NCBI GenBank assembly: GCA_003511825.1
Contig: DOIU01000240.1
Location: forward strand, 1-10,789
From: Gammaproteobacteria bacterium
GTDB lineage: Bacteria; Pseudomonadota; Gammaproteobacteria; Granulosicoccales; Granulosicoccaceae
Length of the DNA: 10,789 nucleotides
Direction: 5' to 3'
Positions 1 to 6,915 of this stretch are shown here, piece after piece; position 1 is the stretch's first letter, and the number at the start of each line of letters is the position of its first letter. The position numbers and the translations under genes are program-made. Below the pieces are notes generated by a model. That model had not been told where the DNA came from. It made no database searches and saw only the letters and a list, made by a program, of their open reading frames with translations.

Positions 1-185
1 CCCTCACAATAACCCTGTTCCTCCTATCCCTGCGCCGCTCCGGCGAGCGCGCCGGGCGGCTGGCGGAACGGCTCGAAAATCAGGAGAAAGCCAATGAAAT
101 CCAGCACCGAATGCTCGAGGCCGCATCTCGCCGCCCTCATGATCGTGATGAGCTTGCTGAGCGCTTGCGCGACGGTAGGTTCTGA
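1..185 (+). CDS. Partial inner-membrane spanin (Rz-like), C-terminal part
   Basis: Open frame entering from the left edge (first full codon at 3) and stopping at TGA 183-185, leaving 60 residues. It begins with the end of a hydrophobic stretch (LTITLFLLSL), followed by a highly charged segment (RAGRLAERLENQEKANEIQ) of coiled-coil type and ending in LRDGRF. A membrane anchor followed by a charged periplasmic helix is the layout of phage i-spanins, which bridge the envelope and help fuse inner and outer membranes at lysis. The strongest support is context: a small lipoprotein gene starts inside it at 94 in another frame, the classic Rz/Rz1 arrangement. Most of the membrane segment and the start codon lie outside the window. 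The identification rests on layout and on resemblance to alphaproteobacterial prophage proteins, not on a conserved catalytic motif. Confidence 0.62.
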   Translation, partial: LTITLFLLSLRRSGERAGRLAERLENQEKANEIQHRMLEAASRRPHDRDELAERLRDGRF

Positions 186-345
186 ACGGATGACAGGTGT
201 GTGCCCGCCGGTGGCGGAGTATGACGCGGGGTTCCAAACAAGGGCGGCCGAGGAAGTGAAGGCGCTGCCGGAAGGGTCGGCAATCGTGGAAATGTTGAGC
301 GATTACGCCGTAATGCGCGAGCAGGCACGAGGATGTGCAATTTGA
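94..345 (+). CDS. Rz1-like outer-membrane lipoprotein spanin (o-spanin)
   Basis: An 83-aa lipoprotein. A short basic N-terminus is followed by a hydrophobic run (LAALMIVMSLLSA) and a canonical lipobox L22-S23-A24-C25, so lipidation at Cys25 would leave a mature protein of about 59 residues. The mature part carries CPPVAEYDAGFQ and EMLSDYAVMREQARGC, a pattern I associate with small lipoproteins at the end of lysis cassettes in Rhodobacterales-type prophages. The start ATG at 94 has AGGAG at 82-86, seven bases upstream. Its first 92 bases overlap the 3' end of the upstream spanin frame in a different reading frame, as in Rz/Rz1 pairs. The predicted role is the outer-membrane half of a spanin complex acting in the last step of phage lysis. 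A bacterial lipoprotein of other function is the alternative, but the embedded arrangement makes it less likely. Confidence 0.7.
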   Translation: MKSSTECSRPHLAALMIVMSLLSACATVGSERMTGVCPPVAEYDAGFQTRAAEEVKALPEGSAIVEMLSDYAVMREQARGCAI

Positions 346-423
346 TCGTCCATTTTTCCAGTGCCTGCGCCGTAGTCCAGAGACCTAAACTATTTGTCGA
401 GAAGTACCCATCAAAATGACGGG
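346..423. other. Convergent intergenic gap without visible feature
   Basis: These 78 bases separate the stop of the plus-strand lipoprotein gene from the stop of the minus-strand helicase gene. I looked for a stem followed by a T-run on either strand and found none, and no other gene, repeat or attachment site is evident. It is the boundary between the prophage lysis genes and the defence operon. Confidence 0.6.
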
Positions 424-3186
424 CTAAATCAGTTCGACATAGCCAATAAGTTCGGCGGAATAACTACCATCACCATCTGCCGCCCCTTTATGTTTGATTT
501 CCCGCTGCAAGGTTGGTTCAACCGTTTGATTGAAAAGCGAAACCCTTTCCTCGGGGCCCATGATTTCGCTTGCGATTGGTAGCTTAATAATCTTGGAGAA
601 CTGCTTCTCTACTATCGGCAATCTGGTACCATTCGCATCCACAGCAATTGACTGAACGAAGGACCGTTTTTCACCGTTCCGTGTTGAAGTTTCAATGAGC
701 CAGTTTGAAAGTAGAACGGGACCTTGATTGGGATCGGATAAGGCTGCACCCAGCTCTTCCGGTGGAATACTCCGCCATCGGCCGAGTTCTTCCTGAACAA
801 GAGGGTGATCTAGGCCAAGTAACTCGACCTTCACATCAGAGGTTGCAGTATCTCGATCAAGGGTAAATCGGCAGACTGAGGTGCCTTCGGCTGTCATTAC
901 ATCATATGTCTGGTCATCAATTCTAACCAAACTTTGGTCCTTGGTTTGAAGAGCTGTAGCAAGGAACTGAACCAGTCGCTCAAGGCCTGTTGATATATCT
1001 GAGAATGGCTCGTAATCGTCCAGACTGAAACCATCCAGGTCCTGAAACAAGTCAAACACAACTTCGCGGGCCTCACGCGCGTTTGCAAGCGCGGCTTCAA
1101 GTTCGACCGCAGTTCGTTTTAGTTCCGGATCAGAAATCGCCTCTTGGTATAACCGATCGTAGTTCAGCTTTTCAGACAGCTGCCCCAGTATTTGTGAACG
1201 TAGATCCTCAGCAATATTTCCTTGGTCATCAACCTTTCCAAGGGTTCGGGCAATCTCAGTAAGCTTGTCGTCGAGCAGCAAGAATATTCGGCCTTCGATC
1301 GTGTCTGATAGAACAAGATTATAGACTTGAGCTGTATGTGCCTGCCCATACCTGTGAATTCGCCCGATGCGCTGTTCCATATCCATTGGGTTCCAGGGCA
1401 AATCAAAGTTAAACAGAATGCGGGCAAATTGAAGGTTTATCCCTTCTCGGCCCGCTGCCGTGCAGACCATCACCCGGGGACCATCTTTCCTTTTGAACTT
1501 GCGTTCGGCGGCAACTTTGGCTCCATGGTCTCCGCCTTTAAGCACCACGACGCCCTGGCCCGGATATACTTTTTCAATCTCCCTTGAAATCAGATCGACG
1601 GTGCCAAGATAGGTTGCAAAAATAACGATTTTTTCATCGGGATTTTGACGCCACAAGGTGCCTAGGCCGTCAAGAAGCTTTTGAACCTTGGTCTCCCGTT
1701 GGTCAGGGAATGAGGAAAGGAGATCGGCAATTCGAAGGCGCTCCTCTGGCAGGTGAAGATCAACAGCCGCAGAAGCCGCATCTTCCACATGCGACGCCGC
1801 AAACTCCGAGCCGTAAGGATCAGAAGCCATCTCCAAGGCTTCATCGTCCAGTTTTTTTGCCATGCGGTATTTTAAGTCCGCAAGAACACGATCTACCTCA
1901 CTGCGGCCCATGGGGTCGCGGCTGAGATTCCATTCTTCGTGGATGAGGTTTCGTGCTTCATCAAACAGTTTTTCGCGACCTTCAATATCCAGATCACGAT
2001 CACGAAGCAGTGCCTCGTGAAGGGTGAGCATCAGCATCCGTCGTTTAAGGGTGCGCCGCACGGCAGCGAAACTTGATGCAGCAATTTTCTGGAAAATCGC
2101 CATCAGGAAACCGAGCGCTCGCCCCTGATTTCCTTTCCGCTTTGCCAGATCAAATCCGTCTTCAAGGTACTCTCGAAGTTGGTCATAAAACCGTCGTTCG
2201 CCATCATTCATAAGGAATGATTCCGTATGCACCCATCGCCGGGCAAAAAGGGGATCACCATCCGGACGGCAGGCATCTGCCTTTGTGCGCCGGAACATTA
2301 CGGTGTTAAGACGGTGGCGGTTTTCCAGCATTTCTTCTGGGCTGCCGAATAGGGTTGGATTGAGCAGCTGCACCAGCATCCAAAACTGGAAATGGTTGCC
2401 CTGGTGCGGTGTCGCTGTAAGCAACAGCAAATCACGGGAGTGATCCTTGAGGGCTTCACCAAGTTTATAGTTTTCGGTTTTTCTTATCTTTCCGCCGGTT
2501 CTGTAGGCGGTTAGGTGATGGGCTTCGTCAAACACCACCAGATCCCAACGTGGTGCATCAAGCAGCCGTTTGATGCGTGCTGGACGCTTGAGTGTATCGA
2601 TGCTTGCAATCAGCCGGTCATGCTTTGCAAAGGCGTTGGTTTTCCGGTCGGTAATATCTCCTTCCGACCCGAAAATTTCAAAATCGAGATTGAAAACCTC
2701 GTTGAGTTCCTCATGCCAATTGTTCACCAGCCCGGCCGGAACAACCATCAAGGCCCGGTCAAGTTCCCCCCGGCTGGCCAATTCGCGCAAGATCAGCGCT
2801 GTTTCGATCGTCTTGCCAAGCCCGACCTCATCGGCAATCAGAAACCGCCGAGGTGAGGCGGTCGCAATTCGGTGGGTCAGAACGACCTGATGCGGCAGCA
2901 GGTCAATACGCGCCGAGGTCAGGGCCGAAGCGCTTTCCACGATGGGAAGCGCATGCGCTTCATATGAAAGCCAGACATTGCGCGCCCGTTCCGCCGAGCC
3001 TTCAACAGAGCGTAAAATACGTTCGGTTCGCGAGGCTTCCCGCCGCACAATCGTCAAAGGGACGCGCCGCTCACCGATGCTGAAAAAGGCTCTCAGATAC
3101 CCGTCCTTGGGCGCATCAAGCACGACGCCCGCGCCAAAATCTGGATGTTTTATTCGCTCCCCGGGGGCAAAATGTGCGGCTTCCAT
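424..3186 (-). CDS. SNF2/RapA-like superfamily 2 helicase, BREX BrxHII-like
   Basis: A 920-aa SNF2-family DNA translocase with the full motif set. These are motif I DEVGLGKT (residues 119-126), motif II DEAHH (220-224), motif III LTATPHQG (256-263), FRRTKAD (298-304), motif IV IVIFATYLGT (520-529), motif V AGREGINLQFA (578-588) and motif VI QRIGRIHRYGQ (605-615). The two lobes are separated by a roughly 200-residue helical insert, and a region of about 300 residues after motif VI has no motif I recognise. Residues 9-45 (GERIKHPDFGAGVVL, then a short beta-rich stretch) resemble the small Tudor/CarD-like folds of nucleic-acid translocases. The motifs are closest to the RapA/HepA-like COG0553 helicases, the family of BrxHII in BREX type 3. 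The expected role is ATP-driven translocation on DNA within the defence complex. The start ATG at 3186 follows AGGAGGG (3191-3197), and only 10 bases separate it from the preceding stop. It appears to be the last gene of the operon. The 3' part is AT-richer than the 5' part (about 40% GC at 901-960, about 62% at 3121-3180, counted by eye). Confidence 0.88.
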   Translation of the reverse strand: MEAAHFAPGERIKHPDFGAGVVLDAPKDGYLRAFFSIGERRVPLTIVRREASRTERILRSVEGSAERARNVWLSYEAHALPIVESASALTSARIDLLPHQVVLTHRIATASPRRFLIADEVGLGKTIETALILRELASRGELDRALMVVPAGLVNNWHEELNEVFNLDFEIFGSEGDITDRKTNAFAKHDRLIASIDTLKRPARIKRLLDAPRWDLVVFDEAHHLTAYRTGGKIRKTENYKLGEALKDHSRDLLLLTATPHQGNHFQFWMLVQLLNPTLFGSPEEMLENRHRLNTVMFRRTKADACRPDGDPLFARRWVHTESFLMNDGERRFYDQLREYLEDGFDLAKRKGNQGRALGFLMAIFQKIAASSFAAVRRTLKRRMLMLTLHEALLRDRDLDIEGREKLFDEARNLIHEEWNLSRDPMGRSEVDRVLADLKYRMAKKLDDEALEMASDPYGSEFAASHVEDAASAAVDLHLPEERLRIADLLSSFPDQRETKVQKLLDGLGTLWRQNPDEKIVIFATYLGTVDLISREIEKVYPGQGVVVLKGGDHGAKVAAERKFKRKDGPRVMVCTAAGREGINLQFARILFNFDLPWNPMDMEQRIGRIHRYGQAHTAQVYNLVLSDTIEGRIFLLLDDKLTEIARTLGKVDDQGNIAEDLRSQILGQLSEKLNYDRLYQEAISDPELKRTAVELEAALANAREAREVVFDLFQDLDGFSLDDYEPFSDISTGLERLVQFLATALQTKDQSLVRIDDQTYDVMTAEGTSVCRFTLDRDTATSDVKVELLGLDHPLVQEELGRWRSIPPEELGAALSDPNQGPVLLSNWLIETSTRNGEKRSFVQSIAVDANGTRLPIVEKQFSKIIKLPIASEIMGPEERVSLFNQTVEPTLQREIKHKGAADGDGSYSAELIGYVELI

Positions 3187-3190
3187 TCAG

Positions 3191-3197
3191 CCCTCCT
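3191..3197 (-). promoter_or_regulatory. Shine-Dalgarno of the helicase gene
   Basis: AGGAGGG on the minus strand sits 4 bases upstream of the ATG at 3186. It overlaps the TGA stop (3199-3197) of the 166-aa gene by one base, consistent with translational coupling. Confidence 0.7.
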
Positions 3198-3697
3198 CAA
3201 GTAATACGCAGATGGAACAGACCTGCTGATTTGCCTGCATCCGCAAGAAAGATTTCTTGCGGATATTCGCCTGCTTCGCCCCATAGTATCCGGCTGAGGT
3301 CCAGTTTCTGGCTACGATTTGGCGGCCCGCATTCCCAGCGCACCGCATCGGTCGCCGTATTGGTGTGAAAGCGATTCTGGCCGTTTGGCAGCCAGAAAAT
3401 CAGCGCCGCGTCGCCATCATACCCGTCCTGGAAGGACAGGATGGCGCGCTTCAGAACATTCGAAAGCCATTCGGCGGCATCCTCAGGGGTCAGCAGATCA
3501 AGGCACGCGTCCAGCCCGGCAACAACCAACGTATCCCCATTATTACTGGGCAACTCATCCGGCCAGTTTCCGGCCATTCGCAGAAACTCGCGCATGCTGA
3601 CAACGTCTTGGGGTCTGGTCACCGACGCAAAAGCATCATTGTCCCATATCCAGCTGATCCCGCGCCTTTGCCATACCGTGTCCCTCAGCTGTTTCAT
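3197..3697 (-). CDS. Unrecognised 166-aa protein within the BREX/Pgl-like operon
   Basis: I do not recognise this family with confidence. The 166-residue protein is soluble-looking, tryptophan-rich near the N-terminus (W9, W17, W19, W45) and has no signal peptide or membrane segment. Two hydrophobic-then-acidic strands, DTLVVAGLDACLDLL (55-69) and DAALIFWLP (96-104), surround a helix with PEDAAEWL. They look like the core strands of a degenerate P-loop or Rossmann-type fold, but no Walker A motif is present. A late KLDLSRILWGEAG segment (131-143) may be a docking motif. Its ATG at 3697 overlaps the methyltransferase stop by four bases (ATGA), with AGGAGG seven bases upstream, so it is probably translated with its neighbours and acts as an accessory subunit. 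A counterpart of the small BREX-3 protein BrxF is conceivable from size and fold impression only. Composition is GC-rich like the end of the methyltransferase gene. Confidence 0.78.
   Translation of the reverse strand: MKQLRDTVWQRRGISWIWDNDAFASVTRPQDVVSMREFLRMAGNWPDELPSNNGDTLVVAGLDACLDLLTPEDAAEWLSNVLKRAILSFQDGYDGDAALIFWLPNGQNRFHTNTATDAVRWECGPPNRSQKLDLSRILWGEAGEYPQEIFLADAGKSAGLFHLRIT
3239..3264. repeat. Perfect 12-bp inverted repeat with 2-base centre
   Basis: The arms ATCCGCAAGAAA (3239-3250) and TTTCTTGCGGAT (3253-3264) are exact reverse complements around a GA centre. The repeat lies inside the 3' part of the 166-aa gene, about 50 bases upstream of the helicase ATG. A transcript of the operon could form a stable stem here. 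There is no T-run after it on the minus strand, so a rho-independent terminator is not supported. A translational attenuator, an RNA-processing site, a protein-binding palindrome or chance are all possible. Confidence 0.55.
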
Positions 3698-6600
3698 ACC
3701 TCATCCTCCTGGAACAGTGACAGCTGGCGAACGGCGTCCTTGTTGGATGCTTCCCATCCATTGTAGATGGTCAGGGCACGCGATGCGGCATTGCGCAAGG
3801 GCTGTGAAGACCCTCGGCGGCTGAGCCAATCCAACAGACCCTTCAAGGCCGGATGCGGCTTAAAATTACCGTTTTTCAGCGTGTCTGCCGCATTGATGCC
3901 GCTGCTGTCATAACAGGCCCCGATCAGCACAAGCGCCTGATCCATATCTGCTGTCAGGCGGCGTTTGTGGCGGCCCTGCCAGTCACGGGCGAAATCGAGT
4001 GGGTCGACCAGATGGAACACCTTGCGCTCCTCGTTGCACCAGCCTTTCGAGGTAAACTCGTCCGGTGCAATGCCCGAACCACGCATCAGTTTTTGCATCT
4101 GGTCGCGGGCCAGTTCGGTCTTGCCGTCAAAGATACGCAGGAATTGCCGGGTGATCGGCTCGGTGGTGACGGGGGGCGGCTCGGAGGATTTATTGGCATC
4201 TTCGTCAATCAGCTGGTTGATCCCGACCAGTGCGTCTTTGACCGAGATGGCGCGGTCCTCGTCCACATATACCTTGCCGTAATGGCGCGAGAAATACTCC
4301 AGCGCTTTGCCGCGGCGGATGACCTGAAGGTCGGCGGCGGGCAGACCGGCGCGGGCGTGGTTTTCCAGCATGCCCTGAAGCTGGCGCACATCGGCCAGCA
4401 CCTCGCGGCGCATCCGCGCCCAGCTGACGGGCTTGGGTTCTTCGGTGCGTTTGCGGCAGACATGGATGATGTCGTATTCGATGGTCTTGGAGCCGAATTC
4501 GCCGTCGCCCTTGGTTTCATCCGAGCGGATGGGATAGGTGGCTTCAAGGTAGAAACCGGCGTCAAACAAGGATTCCAGAACCGAGACCCAAGGGGCATCT
4601 TCGCTGTGGTGAAAGGTGAAGGTCAGAAGGCCTGACGGCTTCAATATTCTGTGGGCCTCCCGCCAGCAGGCTGTAAGTAGCCTTTGATAATAGGCGTCTG
4701 GATCGTCCGGTTCCCGTGCTTTATTTGAAACGGCTTCAAGGTCTTTAGGGGTATATAGGGGGCCAAATTCGCTTTGATATTTTTTTGCGAGGGGCAGTCT
4801 AAGCCAAACGTAAAAGAAATCGGAAAGTTCTGAATAGTGCAACAACCCGCCAAAAGGTGGATCAGTAACAACCAAATCAATTGACGCATCACAAGTATCT
4901 GAAAGATCGGTGGATGAAGCCATTGTTACATTTGCTGGCCGTACTGGGTCACGCGGAAATACCTTTTCACTTTTTCCAGAAATTTCAGAGGCTATGTCAT
5001 ATCCATTGGCTTCCAAGTTTGAGACCGATACTATCTCCCATGGGTTAGTCTTCCATTCTTGGGTTGCTATCAGGCTTTCTGCATTCGATTTCCAGTTTCC
5101 TCTCCCCAAGTTTGAGAAAACACAGTTCTCGATAGTTGTAGATTTTGGGTGGAAATTGTTATTTGAAAAGTGGGGTTCCATCTTGTCCGCAGCAGCATTC
5201 CAAATTGTAAAAAGGTTTTGATTTCTAGTGTATTGTTGGAACACCGCTAGAATGTACTCACGCGTTGCATCCGAATACTCGCCAGTTTCTGAAATTGCTT
5301 TCAGCAATTGAGAGTGAACAAGAAGTTGGCGCGGATTGAACATGGTCCACCAATGGGTGAAACCATGATTTGGTACGCCGCCCTGTAAATGGTGAGTCAT
5401 GAAGCCATACGGAAGCTCCGAGCGCGGCCAGTAATCCGCCAAATCGGCATCCTTTCTGGCATCCCATTCCTTTAGTGCCGCATTGTACTGTTGTGCAACA
5501 CGCTGATCGAATGGGAGGAAATATCTCCCGCCATAAGGTGTGCCTGCATCCTTTCTATTTGGGGAGAACGCTTGAACGGCATAACCCGCCATCGGGCCGG
5601 TTTTCCCAGACGCTTTTATGGCATCGAGAACATCATTCGCGGTGCCGTCAGCCTGACATGTGAAGGTGGATTTCTTTGGCACCGTACCTCCGGCGCTGCC
5701 CGTGGCAAATGTAACGCCGGTTTCCGGGCATGTCACCGTTTCCGGCAGCTTGCCGCGCACCTCCAACAGGCGGATGTGGCTGGCGCGTTCCGTATTCCAG
5801 ACGGCGGTCGAGGCTGCGTCATCCTGCGGCGAGCCACCAAATTCATTCCCGTCCGCATCCCGTTTCGGGCTGCCCTTCAGCCATTCGGGATGCACAAGCA
5901 GCGAAAGCTCGACCTTCTTGTTCTTGCCCTTGTCGAGCTTGACCATCTCCGTGTGCCCACAATTCGGGCAAGCCACACGCCCCCTCGGGTCAAGAATCGT
6001 ATAGGGTTTTTCGTCGGGGGCCACATAGAGCGGCACATCGGGGGCCATGCGCGCCTCGGCCGCCTCGATGTCAAAATCGGTATCGCAATCGGGGCAGGTG
6101 TGCGCCCAGTGTTTGACCGAGATGCTTTTGATCGCCATCACCGGCTTGGTCATGATCGGCGTGCGATGGCCGCAGCCGGTGACCTGACAGGGCCCGTGCT
6201 TGGCCCAGAAAGTATAAATGATCTCGGGCCCCTCATAGCTGTAATCCCCACGCTCTTCGGGTTTCAGCGCGAGGGGGTCGAAATCACCTCCCATGACCTT
6301 GCCGGTCGGCTTGTGGGTCCAGGTGCCTTTTTCGCCCTCCGGCCCGTCGCAATAATAGAAAGGCATGATCTGCGGTTTGACCTCGGCCTCGATATCGGCC
6401 AGCAGGCGCTTGACTTCGTCTAGATCAACATCGGCCAGTTCCTGTTTCACCACGAACCAGGCGACGGGGTTGAGATCATTGCCGGACATCTGCATGCCAA
6501 GGCGCGAGCCTTCGACCAATGTGGTGCCGCCACCCATGAAGATGTCGGCAACTTTCAGGTCCTTGAACGCGCCTTTCTTCTGGTGGTTGGCGTAATAATT

Positions 6601-6903
6601 GTCCCAGACCAGCTTGGCGGCATGGGCCGGGTCTTCTGGTGCCTTGGTTGCGGCAGCAATCAGCATGGAGCGGAAAACGCTCGAACGCCTGCGGGCCCAC
6701 CATTTTGACATTTGGTAGATCGGTTTGCCCGCATTGCCCTCGATGATGGCAACCTGATTGACTGGCAGGATCGGGAAATCGACCTCGAGACAGGTTTTCG
6801 GGCGATTGGGGTCGTTGAAATCAACCGTTTCCATGGCCACCGGTTTTCCGGCCCCGACGGCGCGCGCCACCTCTTGTGCAATTCGTTCTTTTTTTGTGGC
6901 CAT
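3694..6903 (-). CDS. Zn-ribbon adenine-specific DNA methyltransferase, DUF1156/COG1743 (PglXI-like)
   Basis: A 1069-aa putative N6-adenine DNA methyltransferase, expected to mark host DNA so the defence complex spares it. Residues 41-75 (DFPILPVN..., then SKWWARRRSS) are the DUF1156 signature. FMGGGTT (122-128) is the AdoMet-binding motif I and NDLNP (142-146) a motif II-like acidic position. The catalytic motif IV is DPPF (681-684), followed by SDFFYVWLR (694-702), as in COG1743 proteins. Between motifs I and IV lie several cysteine pairs typical of Zn ribbons: C239/C244, C270/C273, C312/C315, with C392 and C416. Motif I preceding motif IV with about 550 residues between is an alpha-class-like order, so target recognition probably lies in the insert. 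TAAGGAAT lies about nine bases upstream of ATG 6903, 12 bases after the PglZ stop. COG1743 is the methyltransferase type I associate with BREX type 3 and related Pgl-like operons. The segment around 4640-5400 is clearly AT-richer than the rest of the gene. Confidence 0.88.
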   Translation of the reverse strand: MATKKERIAQEVARAVGAGKPVAMETVDFNDPNRPKTCLEVDFPILPVNQVAIIEGNAGKPIYQMSKWWARRRSSVFRSMLIAAATKAPEDPAHAAKLVWDNYYANHQKKGAFKDLKVADIFMGGGTTLVEGSRLGMQMSGNDLNPVAWFVVKQELADVDLDEVKRLLADIEAEVKPQIMPFYYCDGPEGEKGTWTHKPTGKVMGGDFDPLALKPEERGDYSYEGPEIIYTFWAKHGPCQVTGCGHRTPIMTKPVMAIKSISVKHWAHTCPDCDTDFDIEAAEARMAPDVPLYVAPDEKPYTILDPRGRVACPNCGHTEMVKLDKGKNKKVELSLLVHPEWLKGSPKRDADGNEFGGSPQDDAASTAVWNTERASHIRLLEVRGKLPETVTCPETGVTFATGSAGGTVPKKSTFTCQADGTANDVLDAIKASGKTGPMAGYAVQAFSPNRKDAGTPYGGRYFLPFDQRVAQQYNAALKEWDARKDADLADYWPRSELPYGFMTHHLQGGVPNHGFTHWWTMFNPRQLLVHSQLLKAISETGEYSDATREYILAVFQQYTRNQNLFTIWNAAADKMEPHFSNNNFHPKSTTIENCVFSNLGRGNWKSNAESLIATQEWKTNPWEIVSVSNLEANGYDIASEISGKSEKVFPRDPVRPANVTMASSTDLSDTCDASIDLVVTDPPFGGLLHYSELSDFFYVWLRLPLAKKYQSEFGPLYTPKDLEAVSNKAREPDDPDAYYQRLLTACWREAHRILKPSGLLTFTFHHSEDAPWVSVLESLFDAGFYLEATYPIRSDETKGDGEFGSKTIEYDIIHVCRKRTEEPKPVSWARMRREVLADVRQLQGMLENHARAGLPAADLQVIRRGKALEYFSRHYGKVYVDEDRAISVKDALVGINQLIDEDANKSSEPPPVTTEPITRQFLRIFDGKTELARDQMQKLMRGSGIAPDEFTSKGWCNEERKVFHLVDPLDFARDWQGRHKRRLTADMDQALVLIGACYDSSGINAADTLKNGNFKPHPALKGLLDWLSRRGSSQPLRNAASRALTIYNGWEASNKDAVRQLSLFQEDEV
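3705..3710 (-). promoter_or_regulatory. Shine-Dalgarno of the 166-aa gene
   Basis: AGGAGG on the minus strand lies seven bases upstream of the ATG at 3697, inside the last codons of the methyltransferase gene. It supports the overlapping ATGA stop/start as the real junction. Confidence 0.7.
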
Positions 6904-6915
6904 GAAAAGTATTCC

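Noticed and set aside
4..340. Two minus-strand frames opposite the spanin genes
   Set aside because: They are arginine/proline-rich products of GC-rich antisense sequence, while the plus strand has a lipobox and the expected embedded spanin layout.
394..582. Short plus-strand frame at the helicase 3' end
   Set aside because: It overlaps the helicase C-terminus antisense, has no clear ribosome-binding site and shows no motif.
3239..3264. The 12-bp inverted repeat as a rho-independent terminator
   Set aside because: No T-run follows the stem on either strand, and it lies inside a coding frame with a downstream cistron.
3853..4635. Plus-strand open frame of 260 codons
   Set aside because: Antisense shadow of the GC-rich 3' part of the methyltransferase gene, with no recognisable motif or operon context.
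4641..4892. Minus-strand frame whose translation looks like a lipoprotein signal (LLIHLLAGCC)
   Set aside because: It is an alternative frame inside the methyltransferase gene over the region encoding the catalytic DPPF motif; the lipobox-like pattern is coincidental.
5491..6423. Long plus-strand open frame (310 codons) antisense to the methyltransferase gene
   Set aside because: It lies wholly opposite a gene with clear methyltransferase motifs in GC-rich sequence, where antisense frames stay open by codon bias. Its translation shows no domain and it has no convincing Shine-Dalgarno.
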